Assembly (NCBI GenBank): GCA_027625915.1
Contig: JANTQA010000063.1
Location: 3,348,001-3,412,000, forward strand
Length of the DNA: 64,000 nucleotides
Direction of reading: 5' to 3'
Source: Anaeramoeba flamelloides
Lineage: Eukaryota > Metamonada > Anaeramoebidae
Below, one piece after another: positions 33,668-47,162 of this stretch. How positions within the stretch are numbered: position 1 is the stretch's first letter; each line of letters starts with the position of its first letter. The notes beneath the pieces are model-generated. The model saw nothing but the letters and a program-made list of their open reading frames with translations. It did no database searches and was not told where the DNA came from. The translations under genes and the position numbers were made by a program.

Positions 33668-34525
33668 AATCCGATACCTTAACAACTTGAATATGTATGG
33701 TGGACCCAAGATCAAGAAATTATTTGTTTTCTTTATGTTGTGTGATACTTTTTGAACCCAAACTTGAAATTGAAGATTTTTTTGTTCCTTACTTTATCCA
33801 AATAAAAGAAAATAAACAAAACCTTTTTACTTTTTGTTCACACTCTTCCTTTTTTATTTTCAGACGAAATTGTCATGATTGTGGTAAAAACAAAAATTTT
33901 CTAATTTTTGGAAAATCTTTTTATTTTTTCGTTTTTTTTTTTGAATTCTTTTTTTGCAACAATTTTGTAACTCTTGATCTTGTAAATGATTTTTTTGACT
34001 GATCTCTATTCTATTTGTTTGTGAGAATTGAGCTGTATGTTTACAAGAGAAAAATTTTCGTCAAATGCTTGGCTTAAAATTTATACAATTAATTGGTTTG
34101 AGAGGAAGAAATTCTTCTTGTTCACAACAATCTCAAAAAGTGTTTTGGATGAAAAGTGAGTTTAATGTTTAAGGGCAAAACTGAAGATAAAACTTTCAAA
34201 GGTACTCATACCACTCTTGAAGTTTTTGGTAGGTTTGTTTAGATTTACTGAAAACAAGTTAAAAAAGGAAAAAAAGATATTCTAAAAAATCAATAAAATT
34301 TCCAAAAAAAAAAATTTTAATTAGTCAATCATCATTACAGTGATCAAAATAATGCTTGAACAAAGTTTATAATCGATTTTTCAAAATCTAACAGTGCTTT
34401 TATTTCTTCTTTTTTGAATGGAACATTCGATTTACTACTTATAGTATACTTAAGTACAAATCTATTTTTAAGGTAAAAGTCATTGGTATTGCCAGTAAAA
34501 TTTAAAATAGGATTGCAATTAAAGT

Positions 34526-35020
34526 AGTGAAAAAAATACGGGACATGAAAAAAATCGCTAAAAAGATTTTTAGTTTTTAATATTAAGAAAATTTTTGATA
34601 TAATTTCTTTTCCCTCAATCAAATCCCTTTTTTTAAAAGAACCCAACTTTTAAAATTATAACTCACCCACTTATTAGAATAATGATTAATGAAATCACAC
34701 CTGTTCAAAACATCATTCAATCAATCAAAAAACAAGAATAAAAATTATCATTTTCCAAACTCTAGTAAGCCTCATTAAAACTTGATTATTTTTAAAAAAA
34801 AGTTGATCTACTTATTCTATCAAAAAATTACTCGAGTATTCTAGAGACACCTTATTTTGATGAACTTTAGGTAGGTTTATTACTAATCTCATAAAAAAAT
34901 TGGTTATTTATAATAAGGATTTGATTGAAAATAAATGAAATTACCCAAAAATTTTACTAATATTCACAATTAAAAATCTTTTCCAGGATTTTTTTCATGT
35001 TGGGTATTTTTTTCCCTGTT
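34526..35020 (+). mobile_element. Long-TIR element of about 0.5 kb, copy 2
   Basis: Left end GAAAAAAATACGGGACATGA and right end with the complement of GAAAAAAATACCCAACATGA; similarity between the arms extends well inward (AAAGATTTTTA, TTAATATTA, AATCAAATCC). It matches 16551-17054 in opposite orientation. No coding content. Confidence 0.65.
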
Positions 35021-37023
35021 ATAGTTGAAAATTTTCCATAATATTCTCAGTTTTTGATTATTTTTTGTTTTTTTGGGATTGATATAAAAATCATAAAAAA
35101 TTAACTTAATATTTTGAGATAAATTTCTAAATATACATTTTATTTTTTAGAATTTTTTTTTAAATAATAAGACTTTAAAGAATAATTCCAGACTTAGTTA
35201 AGGTTTAATTTTGGTACCTTTGATCGCTCATGTAGGGGTCTTGTAATAAAAATGGAATCTTTTTTTTTTCTTGAACCATGGATTAAACAACGTCTGAAAG
35301 AATTATTTTGAATATAGTAAAAGCAGAGATTTTATAATTGAGCAAGATTTCTTAAAACAAATTGACCCAACCCCATTTAAAAATTAAATTCGTGTTCGTC
35401 AAAATATTTGCCAGTTTTGATCAAAAAATCATTTTATGTATTTTTTTAATAAAATTCCACAACAAATTTTTAAAATCCAAAATCCGAACACCCTTATGAA
35501 GTAATAATGAGAATTAAAACAAAGAATAACCATCTTTCTTATCCTAAAATAATTTAAAATCATTTTCAAACTCTTCAGTATAAACAACTCTACCATTAAA
35601 CAATTCTATTGGTTATTATGAGTTTTGTCCTTTTGGTTTCTTGAATTGTGAAATTATCCCCATACATTATTGAAATAATTCTAGAGAAATTATAATTTCC
35701 TACCTGTTTTTTCATAAATTGAAGTCCATAACATACCTTTTCAAATACCTTTTAATCTAATTTATATTTGAGCAAAACTTTTCTTAATAATATTCAAAAA
35801 AATTGGTTAATTTTTTATTATAATTTTTTTTCTGTGAAGATAAAAAAAATAATCTTAAAGTAAATTTAAAAGAAAATTTAAAAAACTTTTACCACATCTT
35901 GGAATTGAAAAATAAAATTAAAATATGATTACTATCATACCCAACTTACCGTTAATACTATTTTCCAAAATGAATTATTATTTTTAAAAGAAAGATCCAT
36001 TTTTCTCATTTTTGAAAAGATCAAAATCCAGTATATTACTAAAATATTTCAAAAAACTATTTTCTATTTTAAAACAATTGAAATTTTATTATATATAAAA
36101 GAAGTGTTAAAAAAGGCACTCGCAAAGTTTTAGAATTACCCACCTAAGAAAATCTACTTAATTTTCAAAAAAAAAAAAAATATAATAATTATTTTAAACT
36201 TGAAAAAATATAAATTTTTAATTCAAAGAACAGTTGAAATCATTTTTCCTTTCTTTTGATTGGATGAAAATATGAGAAAAAAAACCAAACAATTAAATTA
36301 AAAATTCACCCAAAATACTTTTTTAAAATTCTAGTAAAAGCAACTAAGAACATAAAGAAATACTTTTTAAATTTAATTATTTCAAAATGATTATTAATTA
36401 TAAACCCCTATCATATTTTTTTTCGATAAAGTCATGAATAACCGAGAAGATTAAATTTATTTTGAGACTTTAGAATTATTTCTCATTTTTCTAAATTTTT
36501 TCAAACAAATAAAACGAATTGAAATTAAAATAATTTTTTAAAATAATATAATAATTATTATTTTCTTCTGGGCTAAGCTAAAAAATAACAAAAATAACAT
36601 TTATACAATGTTGATTTAATTATCTTAAACTTAGGATCAACTTCTTGCCAATTGTTTACTCTTTCAATTTTGTCAATTTTCAAATTTTGAATTGTTTTGT
36701 TTTTGATATTTAAACAAACTTTTTAGGATGATGATAAGATTTCCTAATTATTAAAATTAGAAGAGTTGTGGGATAAATCAAATCTGTAAATTTTCTGGAG
36801 ATCAATTATAGCAGATTATAATAATTTTCGAAAAAATTAAAAATATATAGAATCATTTTGTCATCTATCTCACCCAATTTGAAGGTTTATAACAAATAAT
36901 AATAATAATAAAATATTCAGTTGAAAATTTCTAGATCAAATTGATCAATTTTTTTGAGTTTGGTAATTTACAGATAATTTTGCAAAATTCTGTATGAGAG
37001 AAAAATTTTCAAAATTTTTAATA

Positions 37024-37219
37024 CAGTCAGTTTCACTTTTAAGGCACAAATTTTCAACGAAATTTAAGGTACAAAAAAATCTCAAATTAAAGCACAAAAT
37101 TCAAATTCTAGTAAAAATAAATTGTAAAAAAAAAAATTCCAAATTTTGTTCCTTAATTTGAGATTTTTTTGTGCCTTAAATTTCGTTGAAAGTTTGTGCC
37201 TTAAAAGTGAAACTGACTG
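37024..37219. mobile_element. CAGTCAG hairpin MITE, best copy (196 bp)
   Basis: Starts CAGTCAGTTTCACTTTTAAG and ends with the perfect complement GTGAAACTGACTG; TA lies at 37022-37023 and 37220-37221. The arms of about 80 bp are nearly identical, containing GGCACAAA, TCAACGAAATTTAAGG and AATCTCAAATTAA, so a transcript or single strand would form one long hairpin. CAGT ends and TA duplication indicate a Tc1/mariner-derived MITE. Other copies: 20679, 59539 and a fragment at 7888. Confidence 0.85.
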
Positions 37220-38485
37220 TAAATTATCATAGAATTTTTTACATCTTTTATTATTTCTGTTCCAAAAGAATAAAATTGGAAATATATTTTAAGTTTTTTT
37301 TTACATTGAATTTTAATTTAATTATCGGTATTAAGTAGTATCCCAATTCAAATAATTTCTCTTGCAATTTTGTTCATTTTTTGACAATAATCTGATGATA
37401 ATTCCCTCTGGGTGATAGTTTTTAATATCACCTTTCGAGAATTATAACCTGTATAATTTTTTCGAATTCACTAAAACAACTCCAGTTAATTGTTAATATT
37501 GAGATACCGTAATTCATTTTTTTTGTATAACTAAGTAATAAAAATTAAAGTGCAAATTTAAAAATTTTCAAACATTTAAAGTAAATTTGATCAAAAAGAA
37601 AACAGGAATCAGAACAATTGGATAATGAACCAAAAGTGGGCATTCATGATCAATTATTAAAATAAATTAAATTAAACAAAAGAATTTTGGCTGTGATTTT
37701 TGATAATCTTAATTAAGAATAAATTAATTATTTATTGTTTTTTTTTTTTTATTCTCAAAAAGTTTTTATATCAAACCTTTCCATTTTGAATTCCAAAAAA
37801 GAAAGATGACCTTTCGCAAAAAATACAAACCACTCGATATCTGTTATAATATTTCATTCTTAATTAATTCCAAGTATTTAAACCTACACTATTCTTGATT
37901 GAAAAGATAATTAAATAAAACCAAAAAATTAATCAAACAATTTTAATTCTAAAGATTCCACTCTGATTTACTTTTGGCATTTTTTCAAAAATAGAGAACT
38001 AAATTAATTGTTTGCTTTCAAAGTTTCAATATCTCTTTATACTCAAAAAATCATTTTTTCAGTAATACCCAGATATTGAAAATTTTCATAAAAAGGTAAA
38101 AGTTAAATTTTCCAAAAATAAAATTTTCTTAAAAATATATTATTATTATTATTATTATTATTTTAATCATTATTTGAAAGTGTTTGGAAATTTTTGAAGA
38201 ATAAAGTTGTTTATATAAAAAATAAATAATTTCAAACAAATAAAAAAAAAGAAAATAATAAAGATTTAATATATTATTATAAAAAATAATTTAAAGATTT
38301 TTTATGAAAAACAAAAAATTCCGATTTCGGTAAACTTTTTTCTCATAATATTTTGAACCTTTAAAAAATATTCAAATTGAAGAATAATTATTCAAAAAAT
38401 AAATAAATTAATAAAATTAATCAAAAACAAAAACAAACAAAAAAAAAAACAACATGGTATATTACAATGTTGTTGTTTTTTTTTT

Positions 38486-39960
38486 TTAAAAGGGTAAGGC
38501 AGGACTATCAAATTTCACAGTATTATTTGCAAAACAGATCATTCCAAATATTGGCTCAATTACAAAGCCTAATAATGTTTTAAAAATGACTGCCCATATA
38601 CGGTTTTTTCCATTTTTAAACATGCTATCTACGAGAAATAAGAAAGGTTGGAGTGCAAAAAAGATGAGAATCGATAAGTCGAAAAATCCAAAGATGCCCC
38701 ACATAATGTAGCAATGGAAAAGACCTGAAAACGTGAACACCAACACCCCGGCGACTAATTTTGGAAGCCTTAATATTGTAATTGTAGGCACATAAACATG
38801 TCGAACAGAGTAATTGTAGACTGGCCTGTTCCAACTTTTCCAAAATTCCTTACAAGTGAAGTCTGCAGCCCAGTTGCCATAAAACTGTCTTCTTTTAAAT
38901 CTTGTTAGCTCTGCACTAAAGTTTAAAAAGAAGTGATACATTTGGATCCACATCAAAACGAAAAACATGAAAGTGGGGAAGCCCAAACAGGACAAATTCT
39001 TTGAGAAATCAACCAAATTATAGATTGGCTCACCCATGTTGTTCATAAAGCTATTAACATTAACAACAAGAAGATAATTTGATAAAGTAAGCCCAATTAA
39101 ATATGTGGCAGCCTTTTTGTAATCAACTTTATCCACAAAATCATATTTGGTTTGATAGATCAATGTCGGGTAGTTTAAAAAGAGAAGAAATTTCCGATAG
39201 CTCTCCATCTTTCTATGCTGATTGATAATTTTTCTCTTCACTTTCATACTTTTGTCCTTGCCCAATTCGCGAAACAGGCACTCGAAATAGGAATACAGCT
39301 TGAGCGCATGGCAGACAGACAAAGTACTAAGGATTGAACGAAGCCAAATGTTGGTTTTGACAAGATAAAAAACTAGCGGTACAGAGAGCACAGAGCCGAC
39401 GACAACCAGGTTCAAAATACGGGCAACAGTCGTGTTGATCATTTTTTTGTAAAACATTTTTTTGATAACATACGACATCGAAGAGAACATAAAGACTAAG
39501 ATAATCATCGGAAGAACTGTTGGTAGCCCAACAATGACACCTAAATAGACCGTGATACTCCACGACATTTTGACATTACATGAAAAATTAAAATATGTAT
39601 TGACCAGAATTTGAAACAGGCCAAAGAGAAGTAAGGGGTAAAGCCCAGTTATAGATTTGTGGAATTTGATCAGCTTTGTAATCTATATGTATGAAGAAAG
39701 AATGAAATAAATAGAAAAGTTGGTTTTATTTTTTTTAAAAAAAAGTTCTAAGGGTTAGTGTTTTGTTCTTTGGAAAGGCTTGGAGTTTTTTAGAAATTTG
39801 TTTTTTTTACCAAATTTGGGTTTTGCTTGTCTTGTTTAATTTTATCTTGTCGCTTAATTTCTTTTTTGTTATCTATGTGTCTTGTTGTTAATTTGATCTG
39901 TGTTTGCCTTTGTTTTTCTTTTGGAGCTTGTATTTGTGTTTGTGATCCTCGATAACTCAT
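38486..39960 (-). CDS. MBOAT-family O-acyltransferase (DGAT1/SOAT type)
   Basis: Exon 1 (39811-39960, ATG at 39960, donor TTG|GTAAAA) encodes a 50-residue Gln/Lys-rich cytosolic head. Exon 2 (38486-39682, acceptor CATATAG) continues in phase 0, giving 448 residues. Exon 2 adds a membrane helix upstream of the apparent ATG at 39568, so that ATG is not the start. The body is multi-pass membrane. Family motifs: NYPTLIYQ (220-227; DGAT1 has APTLCYQ), FYGNWAAD (317-324; FYxDWWN in the family), FWKSWNRPVYNYSVRHVY (330-347) and the likely catalytic His373 in FSGLFHCY. Such ER enzymes esterify diacylglycerol or sterols with acyl-CoA. The two tryptophans of the FYxDWWN motif are only partly kept, so the acceptor substrate cannot be named. 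Confidence 0.87.
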
Positions 39961-42483
39961 TTTTATTATAAAATTATTCAAATTTTAGATTTGTTAAAAA
40001 AAAAATAAATTTTGAAAGTGGATATTTTTTTGAAAATTCATAATAAAAAACTTTTCAAGAATAAAATTATGAACTTTTGGATATTGATTATTTTAAAGAA
40101 ACCTGAAACAATTTTGGAAGATTTATGAGAGATAAATTATTAACTTTTTAAAAATTTAAATCAAGATAATTAAGTCGATAAAAATTTCCAAAACCAGTTC
40201 TTATCAAGAACGGATCAGTCAAAGTCTGAGGGTCGAAAAAATGAGAAAAAGATCAAAATTTATTTTTAGAATTGATGATGCTGTTTATTTTTTGTAAAAA
40301 TTTCAATTTGAAAATTTTAAAAATTCAAGAATCATTGAGATTGTGGATTGTAAAACTCGGTTGTGGTTTCTTTTTTAAGTTCATAATTTGTTTTTTTTTT
40401 GTTATAAAATTATTCCAAAAAATAAAAATGCTTACCATTAGGATTAATTTAAATTTCCAAAATTGACAAGTTTATCCAAAAAAAACTGTAAAAATCCCCG
40501 ACATAACTCTTGAACCAAATCTCTTGCTTCAGTGTTATTGTTAAAAGTGAAAATAAAAGATTTTTCGAAGTCACCCCTAAACTCCAATATTTGAATTGTT
40601 TGAGAAACAAACAGAAATTATTTATACCACCTTTTTCATATATCTTTAATATTAAAATTATTTTAGTTTTTTTATTGGATCAATCATAAAACAGAGATTA
40701 AATTTGTGAACAGCAAAAAGGGACATTTTCTTGGAACAGATTATATAAAGAAGGTTTTTTTGAAAATTATTTATAATTGAGAAATTTTCTAATTTTTTAT
40801 ATTTCTAAAGAAAACTGAAGAAGAAAATAAAGTGAATTTTGAAGAAACACAATTTAGAAAGGTTAGTACTTTCAAAAAGAATAATTTATGAAAAAGGTTG
40901 TATTTTAATGTAAACAATTCAAAAGGTCAAGTTGAAAATTATTGTTACTTGTAAGGGAATTATAAATGGGAGAAGATTTTGCCTTCATTTTTTATATTGT
41001 TCTTTTCCAAATTGAGTTCTCAAAGAGTGGGTTGTAGATTGTATTTTGTGAACTCTATTCCAAAAAGAAAATTGAAAACGGAAGAGAAAATTTTTCCCCC
41101 TTTTATAATTGAAATACTAGTATTGATGAGAGCTTTTTCTCCTTTAGTAGTTAACTGTAACTTGTTCACAGTTTAGAACATGATCTTCTCAAGCCCAAAT
41201 ACAAATAACTGTTCTTTTATCAAGAGAAGGTATCCTTTCAGGTACTTAATTACATTTTCCACTCAATTCCTTTTTTGATACTTGTAATAAGCTTTGTGAG
41301 AACGATTTGATCAGAAATCTTATCCTTTAAACAGTTAAAAAAACTTTGTTTGTATTGTGTTACCTTCCCCTCTTATTAAATTAATAATACCAGTCTTTTT
41401 TAGTCTTAATTAGATTGAAATTATGACACCACTGAGCACAAAATTTCCAACTAATTTATTTCTTTTTGAACAATTATTTTTTTTTATTCAAAAATGAAAA
41501 CTTAAGGCTATCAAGAAGAAATACAATATCGATTCTAAAGTCAATATTTTTACAAAGGAAAACTCAAGAATAACTAATACTATTATTTTCCAATTAAAAA
41601 ATGAAAATTTTTAGTTTAATTTCTCAAAAATATTTTTCTGGTTTAATAAGTCGAAATAAAATTCCTAGATCTTTACAACATCGTTTAGAAATGCTATTTT
41701 GACAATAAACTAAACTTCCTTCGTTAACTCTAAGACAAAATTTTTGCTCTTCTAAATTGATTGTAGAAGTTATAATTTATATTCATTTTGGAAATTGAAA
41801 TAAAAATTCTCATTTATTAATTGCAAAACAACAGTATTAAAATGTATGAAAAGTTTATTTTTTACAATTGAAATGAAAGTTTGTTGAGATTCTTAACAAA
41901 TTCTTAATTAATTTATATATTAGATCTTTTAAAATGATTAGTTTTTAAAAAAGTGAAGTCTAGGATGAAAGTATGTTACTATTGGAAGTAAATCATAAAA
42001 AAACACCACAGTTCAAATATCTTGAAAAAATTGATTAGTTAAACAGTAATTTTAAGTTTAAACAATTAAAAATTCCATTTGTGTTCTTAAATAATGTTAA
42101 AAAATTTTTAGGAAAAAAATATTTTTGAAGATAAACTTAAAGGTTCTTATTAATATAAAGACATCAACCTTAAAAATAAGCTATTTCCAAAAAAGTGTGG
42201 CAAATTTTTTTAAAAAAATTTTTTATTCAACTAAATCTTCAAAAAAGTATTTAAATCTACAATATAATCAAATACCGTTTATAGTTTCCTGAGAATAATG
42301 AAATTTGTTTTCAAGTAATATATTACATGAATAAAAAGATATTAAATTCTCTGTTCTCGATTTTATCTGATACTTTTTAGGGTGAAAATTGGTATTAATT
42401 ATTTTAAATTTGATGGAAAAAAATCCTTTTCATAACTTTTTTAATCTCAACAAATTTTCATATGAAATTGAAAACATATAACT
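39961..42483. other. Intergenic DNA, nothing supported
   Basis: Open frames at 40272-40466 and 40979-41176 are short, start with or depend on TTG or low-complexity stretches, and show no domain. The remaining sequence is AT-rich and lacks repeat arms that I can detect. Confidence 0.45.
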
Positions 42484-42599
42484 GTGTTTGTTTTTTTAAA
42501 AATACTAATTGTACCCTTTCCAAAATTTTCAGTTTTTTATCGAAATTGGCCGTGCATCGTTTTTACCAAAAAAAGTACTATTTTTTTTTTTTCATTTTT

Positions 42600-43062
42600 T
42601 TGTAATATTTCATCAAATAAACTAAATTTCATAATAAATGGCCCATCTTATTATTTGAATTTTGATTTGATTTTGTATCGTTTTGAAGTATTCCCTCTCA
42701 CAATGAAAAGTTTGTAAATAAATCATTTTTTCTCTTTTTTATTTATTCAACAGTGTTTTGTTAAAAGGGAAAATGAAAATGAAAAATTTGAAAGAAGTAA
42801 CAGATGAATTAATGAAAAAATTGGTTTCAAATATGAAAAAGAGATTATATTTAGTTATTCAAATGGAAGGAGAATCGATAAAAGGGGTTTTTTACCTTTT
42901 TAAATTGTCTATTTTCCATGTAATGCTTCATTCAAAATAAATGGAATAATTTTTTTAACTGTTTTTTTTTTATTTCTTTTTCTTTTATTTTTAGAAAAAA
43001 AATAAATATCTCTTGAGTATAGTATTGAATATTAAAATGGAAATTTTTATATTATATTAGAT
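42600..43062 (+). CDS. Tentative small spliced gene, unknown function
   Basis: An exon ending at 42713 (ATG AAA AGT TT|GTAAAT, phase 2) fits in phase to an acceptor ATTCAACAG at 42752, opening a helical, charged frame (LKEVTDELMKKLVSNMKKRL, then YLVIQMEGESIK). A weaker donor (GGG|GTTTTT) near 42888 would join in phase to TATTTTTAG near 42993 and a short tail ending TAG. The upstream exon encodes NGPSYYLNFDLILYRFEVFP; its beginning is undefined. Matched phases and a pyrimidine-rich acceptor argue for a real gene; no family is recognised. Confidence 0.35.
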
Positions 43063-44790
43063 AACTTCAATTATTAAAAATATTTTTCATTATAATTTGA
43101 TTTTTAATGGTCCAATGATTTTGAAAGATAGTTTATATTTTGAAATAAATACCAAAGTTATTTATTCAATCGTTATTAATATTAAACTTCATTTTACATT
43201 GCCAATTAACGAATAACTCCACTAACAAAGATGATTTATTTTGAAATGTAAAAATAAATGCCCCTCTTTATTGGAAATATCTAATATAAATTTGAGATTT
43301 GCGGCAAACTGTAGATCAATTGTGGCAAAATCCAATTTTTTAAAAAACCAATAATAAACTTATAGGTTCTTTTAACAAATTATATCAACACATTGGAGAT
43401 ATTTTGATAACAAAAAAATAACTTTATAAAAAGAAAATAAAAATGACAATTCTTTCGTCTTTATAATAATACGTATTGAGTAAACATGTAAAGAAAAATA
43501 AATCTAAAACGGGTTACTTTGGGGAGTTTTTAAATAAAAATTTAAAATGTTGAAATAGTTTTGTTGTGTATTTCTATTTTTGATTTGTAAAAGGAAATTA
43601 AAAAATAAAAAATCCAAAATAAAAATTTTACAAAATTTTGATTATTTGAAAAAAATATAATAGTTTATTTTTAAATGATTTTTCAAAATGGATTTTTTTA
43701 GAGTCATTCAAACAACATGAAGGGGTATGTTTTTAATTCATTCACCGCATATATTATTTAGATCAGAATAGTTGGTAATCTTAATCCTTTAAATTATACC
43801 CCAATTAATTATATTAAAAAAGTTACTAAAAACTATTTTTATTTTCGTTTTTACCACTCAATTTCATTACTTGTTTTTTTCTTGGAATCAGAAAAAAAAT
43901 AATAATTTCCATATATAAAACAAAAAAATCTATAAAGAAAACTAAATTTATTTAGTTATTTTTGAACTGTGGAAATAAATATCAATTTTTAAGTAATTTG
44001 GAGTTTGTTAATAATATATCCTCCGTAAAAATGGTGTTTACCTGAGACAATTAGTAAGAATACTAAAAAGTAATAAAATATAAAGAAGTAAAAAAAGTAA
44101 TTAGAATTGAAGTAAGAGAAAAATTAGAAAATTTCTACTCAAATTTTCACCAATGTATTAAGAAAAATCATGATAGTTACTATTTTCTTTTGTTATTCCT
44201 TTTCAAAATAATTTGGGTTTGATCTAACTTTTGTCAATATCTTGAATTAAAATTCAATTATATATTCCTTAAATATGTATACAGAAACAAGATTACTTTC
44301 TCAATTTAACACCCATAGTCTTAATACCTTAAAATAATACCCATAACACCATTATAGTTTTAAAATTCTTTAGAAAGGGGGCCAAAGTATTATAAACAAA
44401 TTAATTTAAATACAATAGTAAGTTTTTGAAAAATAGATAATTTGAAAATTTCTATCTGTAATAATTTTCCAAAGTTATAATCTATACCTTTCCCCTTTTT
44501 TACAAATGAAAAGAGTAAACATTTGTTACAAGTTTTGTTTTTAAAATAATTCATTTATATCAATTCTTTAATACTGTTTATAAAATCTTAAGAAATCATT
44601 TCCAGAGGAAGAAAAAATTGACAAAATTGTAAATATTTTTCATTATTTTCTAACGTTTATATTGTAAACTCAAAAATTAAACTTTTTTTTTTGACTTATA
44701 TTTTTACAAATTTATATCAAAAATCCATACAGTTAATTTTTTTAATTCTAAAACTCTTAATTATAAATACTAAGTACATCTTTTATTATT

Positions 44791-44832
<42 letters not shown>

Positions 44833-44984
44833 GATGATTTGACTTGTTATATTTTTAAAAATTTAAGTTTTTGTCAGTTGAGAATATTTTATAAAGTGAA
44901 TTATAAATAAGATTTAATATTTTTTTTTTGTAATTAAGGATTCTTTATATAAATATTTCTTATTGTGTTTTAGATAATTTACTA
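43063..44984. other. Intergenic DNA with a long T tract
   Basis: AT-rich sequence with no gene seen. A run of 39 T residues lies at 44793-44831, close to the transposon at 44985. Confidence 0.5.
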
Positions 44985-45514
44985 AACTAGATTCCAAAAA
45001 TTTGGAAACATTTTAAACAGTGGAAAGAAAATCAATACTACACTTTAAATTCAATTAGGAAAGAATTTTGATTTTACACACGATTTAATTTTTTGTCTTT
45101 TTTGTTTTGTTTTCATTTCCTTTTTTGTAGTTACCTAATCTGTTTCGTTAGATCTGAAATTTTTTTTCAATGGTTGATAGAAAACCAGTGTTTAGTTTGT
45201 TAAATTGGAAAATAACATACAATTGGTTGATAGTATCTTAACATTTGATCGATCAACAATTGTTGGTGAAAATTTAACAAATTTACCAATACAGTTTTGT
45301 TCCACTCTTTTCATTATTTTGGACACACCGTGTTCATTTTTGAGTTTTATATTTTTTTTTCTTTTTTTTTGGATGAAAATGATTACTTATTAAAACATTA
45401 ATACTGGGTTACTTAAATGTTGTTTTATATTAGGTTTGGAAAAATATAATAAATTGAGGTTTTTTTTTTGCCTATTTTTGATTTTGGGTATTTCCAAATT
45501 ATTGGAATGGGGTT
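44985..45514 (-). mobile_element. TA-flanked 535-bp family, copy (about 530 bp)
   Basis: It starts after TA with AACTAGATTCCAAAAATTTG and ends TTGGAATGGGGTT, defining the subfamily with ATTCCAAAAATTTGGA ends. It contains ATTTGATCGATCAACAATTG. The uninterrupted order here shows where the copies at 6097 and 59765 were broken by insertions. Confidence 0.75.
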
Positions 45515-47162
45515 AATATGTGACAAATTATTTCTTATAAGATATTAAAAATAAAAATAATAATAATAATAAAAACAATACATAAAAAACTTTAAGCAGA
45601 ATCTGAAAATATAAAAAATCAAAGATTAGATGAATTAGTGAAAAATATTAAAAACGTATCTTTTGGTAGTTATATCTAAGTTTTAGTAAATAAAAGTTGT
45701 TATCTAAACAAACAAGATTGTTTTTTTAATATTAAATATTTGTATCTTCCATTACACTTGCTACTGTTAAATTGTTTTTTAAAAAAAAAAACGAAATTTT
45801 AACCCAAAAATTTTAATTCGGAAAATTTTCTAATGTTTAAAAAAATACTTTTTTTTTATTTTGATTTATATTTAGTTTACCAATCATTTTCATTTCTTTT
45901 GAAGAAAAAAATGTTTAGTGAAATTGCAATTTGAAAAAAAAATATTTTTTTATTGATTTTTTACAATTTTTTTTATATAAAATAATTTATTCAAACTGGA
46001 ACAAAAAATAAAGATTAATTAAAAGGTAAAACAGACTATGTCAAAAAACGACTAATAGTAAGGTCAAAAAAATAAGAATCTAATAGTATCTGTTGACACA
46101 CACATAAACGCACACACAGGCACATATACATATTGAAAAACAAAAAAGTTAAATTAACATAGTAATAATTCTATTTTCAAGCATTCAAGAGGAAGAAGAT
46201 AATATAAATATTATAAATATAACCAAGATATTATAGTTTATAAATAAAAATAGATTTGAGGACTTCCAATTACTTGTATCTAAATTATAAATAAGAAAAA
46301 ATTCTCACTTGATTTTCAATTTCCTTTTTCAAATAGAACCACAAATTACAACCTACTTCTTTGATAACTCAATTTCATCAAGAAAAAAATAGGAAAATGA
46401 TTTGAAAATTTTTTCCCGTTTATAATCCGAATATCAGTCAAACTTAATTATTAATAGAAAAAGTAAACATTTCCAAACTATTTGTTTTTCAAAACAGATA
46501 AGAAAAGAATAATGATTTCAAACGAAAAAGAATTTTGAATTTGAAAAGAACCATCATTTAATTACAAGCCCTTTTTAAGATAATTCAAGATTAAGAGATC
46601 TAAAATAGATAAATTAATCAAAATTAAGACTTTTAACAAACTATTGTTTATCCAAAATTACAATCACGAAACTTAATTTAGAGAATTTGAAATCATTTTT
46701 TAGATCTTTTTCAAGTAGTTTTAATCACTATAAAAAAAAAGATGTTAAATTTTTTAAATGATAAAACTGAAAAAAAAAATAATTTTATTCAATTTATTTA
46801 CTTCTTTGAAGATTTATTCAAGGGTTGTTTAAAAGATTTTTTTTTCAGTTAAAGTGAAAAAGAAAACCACAAGAAAATTCTTGTTTCTTTTGTTTGGTTG
46901 GAAAAATAAAAAAACCATTTAATTGTTGATCACAAAATAATTTTTTGATAACTTTTGACTAATTTCGCTCTTTTTTTTAAGAAAAATATTTTACTTTTGT
47001 CTTTTGATATAGGTCCAAATAAAAGAGCTGTAGATAGACTGGCAAATACAAGACAAACAAATCATCTTAATTCCCATTTCAAGGATCACAAAACTTAAGG
47101 TTGTTTTTCTCAAAAATTGAACAAGAAAAACAATTTTGCAAAGTATTAAAGTAACCAATCTA
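45515..47162. other. Intergenic DNA, nothing recognised
   Basis: AT-rich DNA with a short CA-rich tract near 46098-46130. No gene, RNA or repeat arm found. Confidence 0.5.

Larger units (their letters stand above)
33668..38485. other. Long intergenic region with two elements
   Basis: Holds the long-TIR element at 34526-35020 and the hairpin MITE at 37024-37219. Two short open frames (33697-34002 +, 34344-34646 -) are Phe-rich or overlap the element and do not look like genes. The rest, including an (ATT)n run near 38140-38160, is featureless AT-rich DNA. Confidence 0.5.

Noticed and set aside
38459-38475. Possible RNA hairpin or terminator at the 3' end of the MBOAT gene (ACAATGTTGTTG with T run)
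   Set aside because: Too short and consistent with ordinary AT-rich 3' sequence; eukaryotic genes do not use such terminators.
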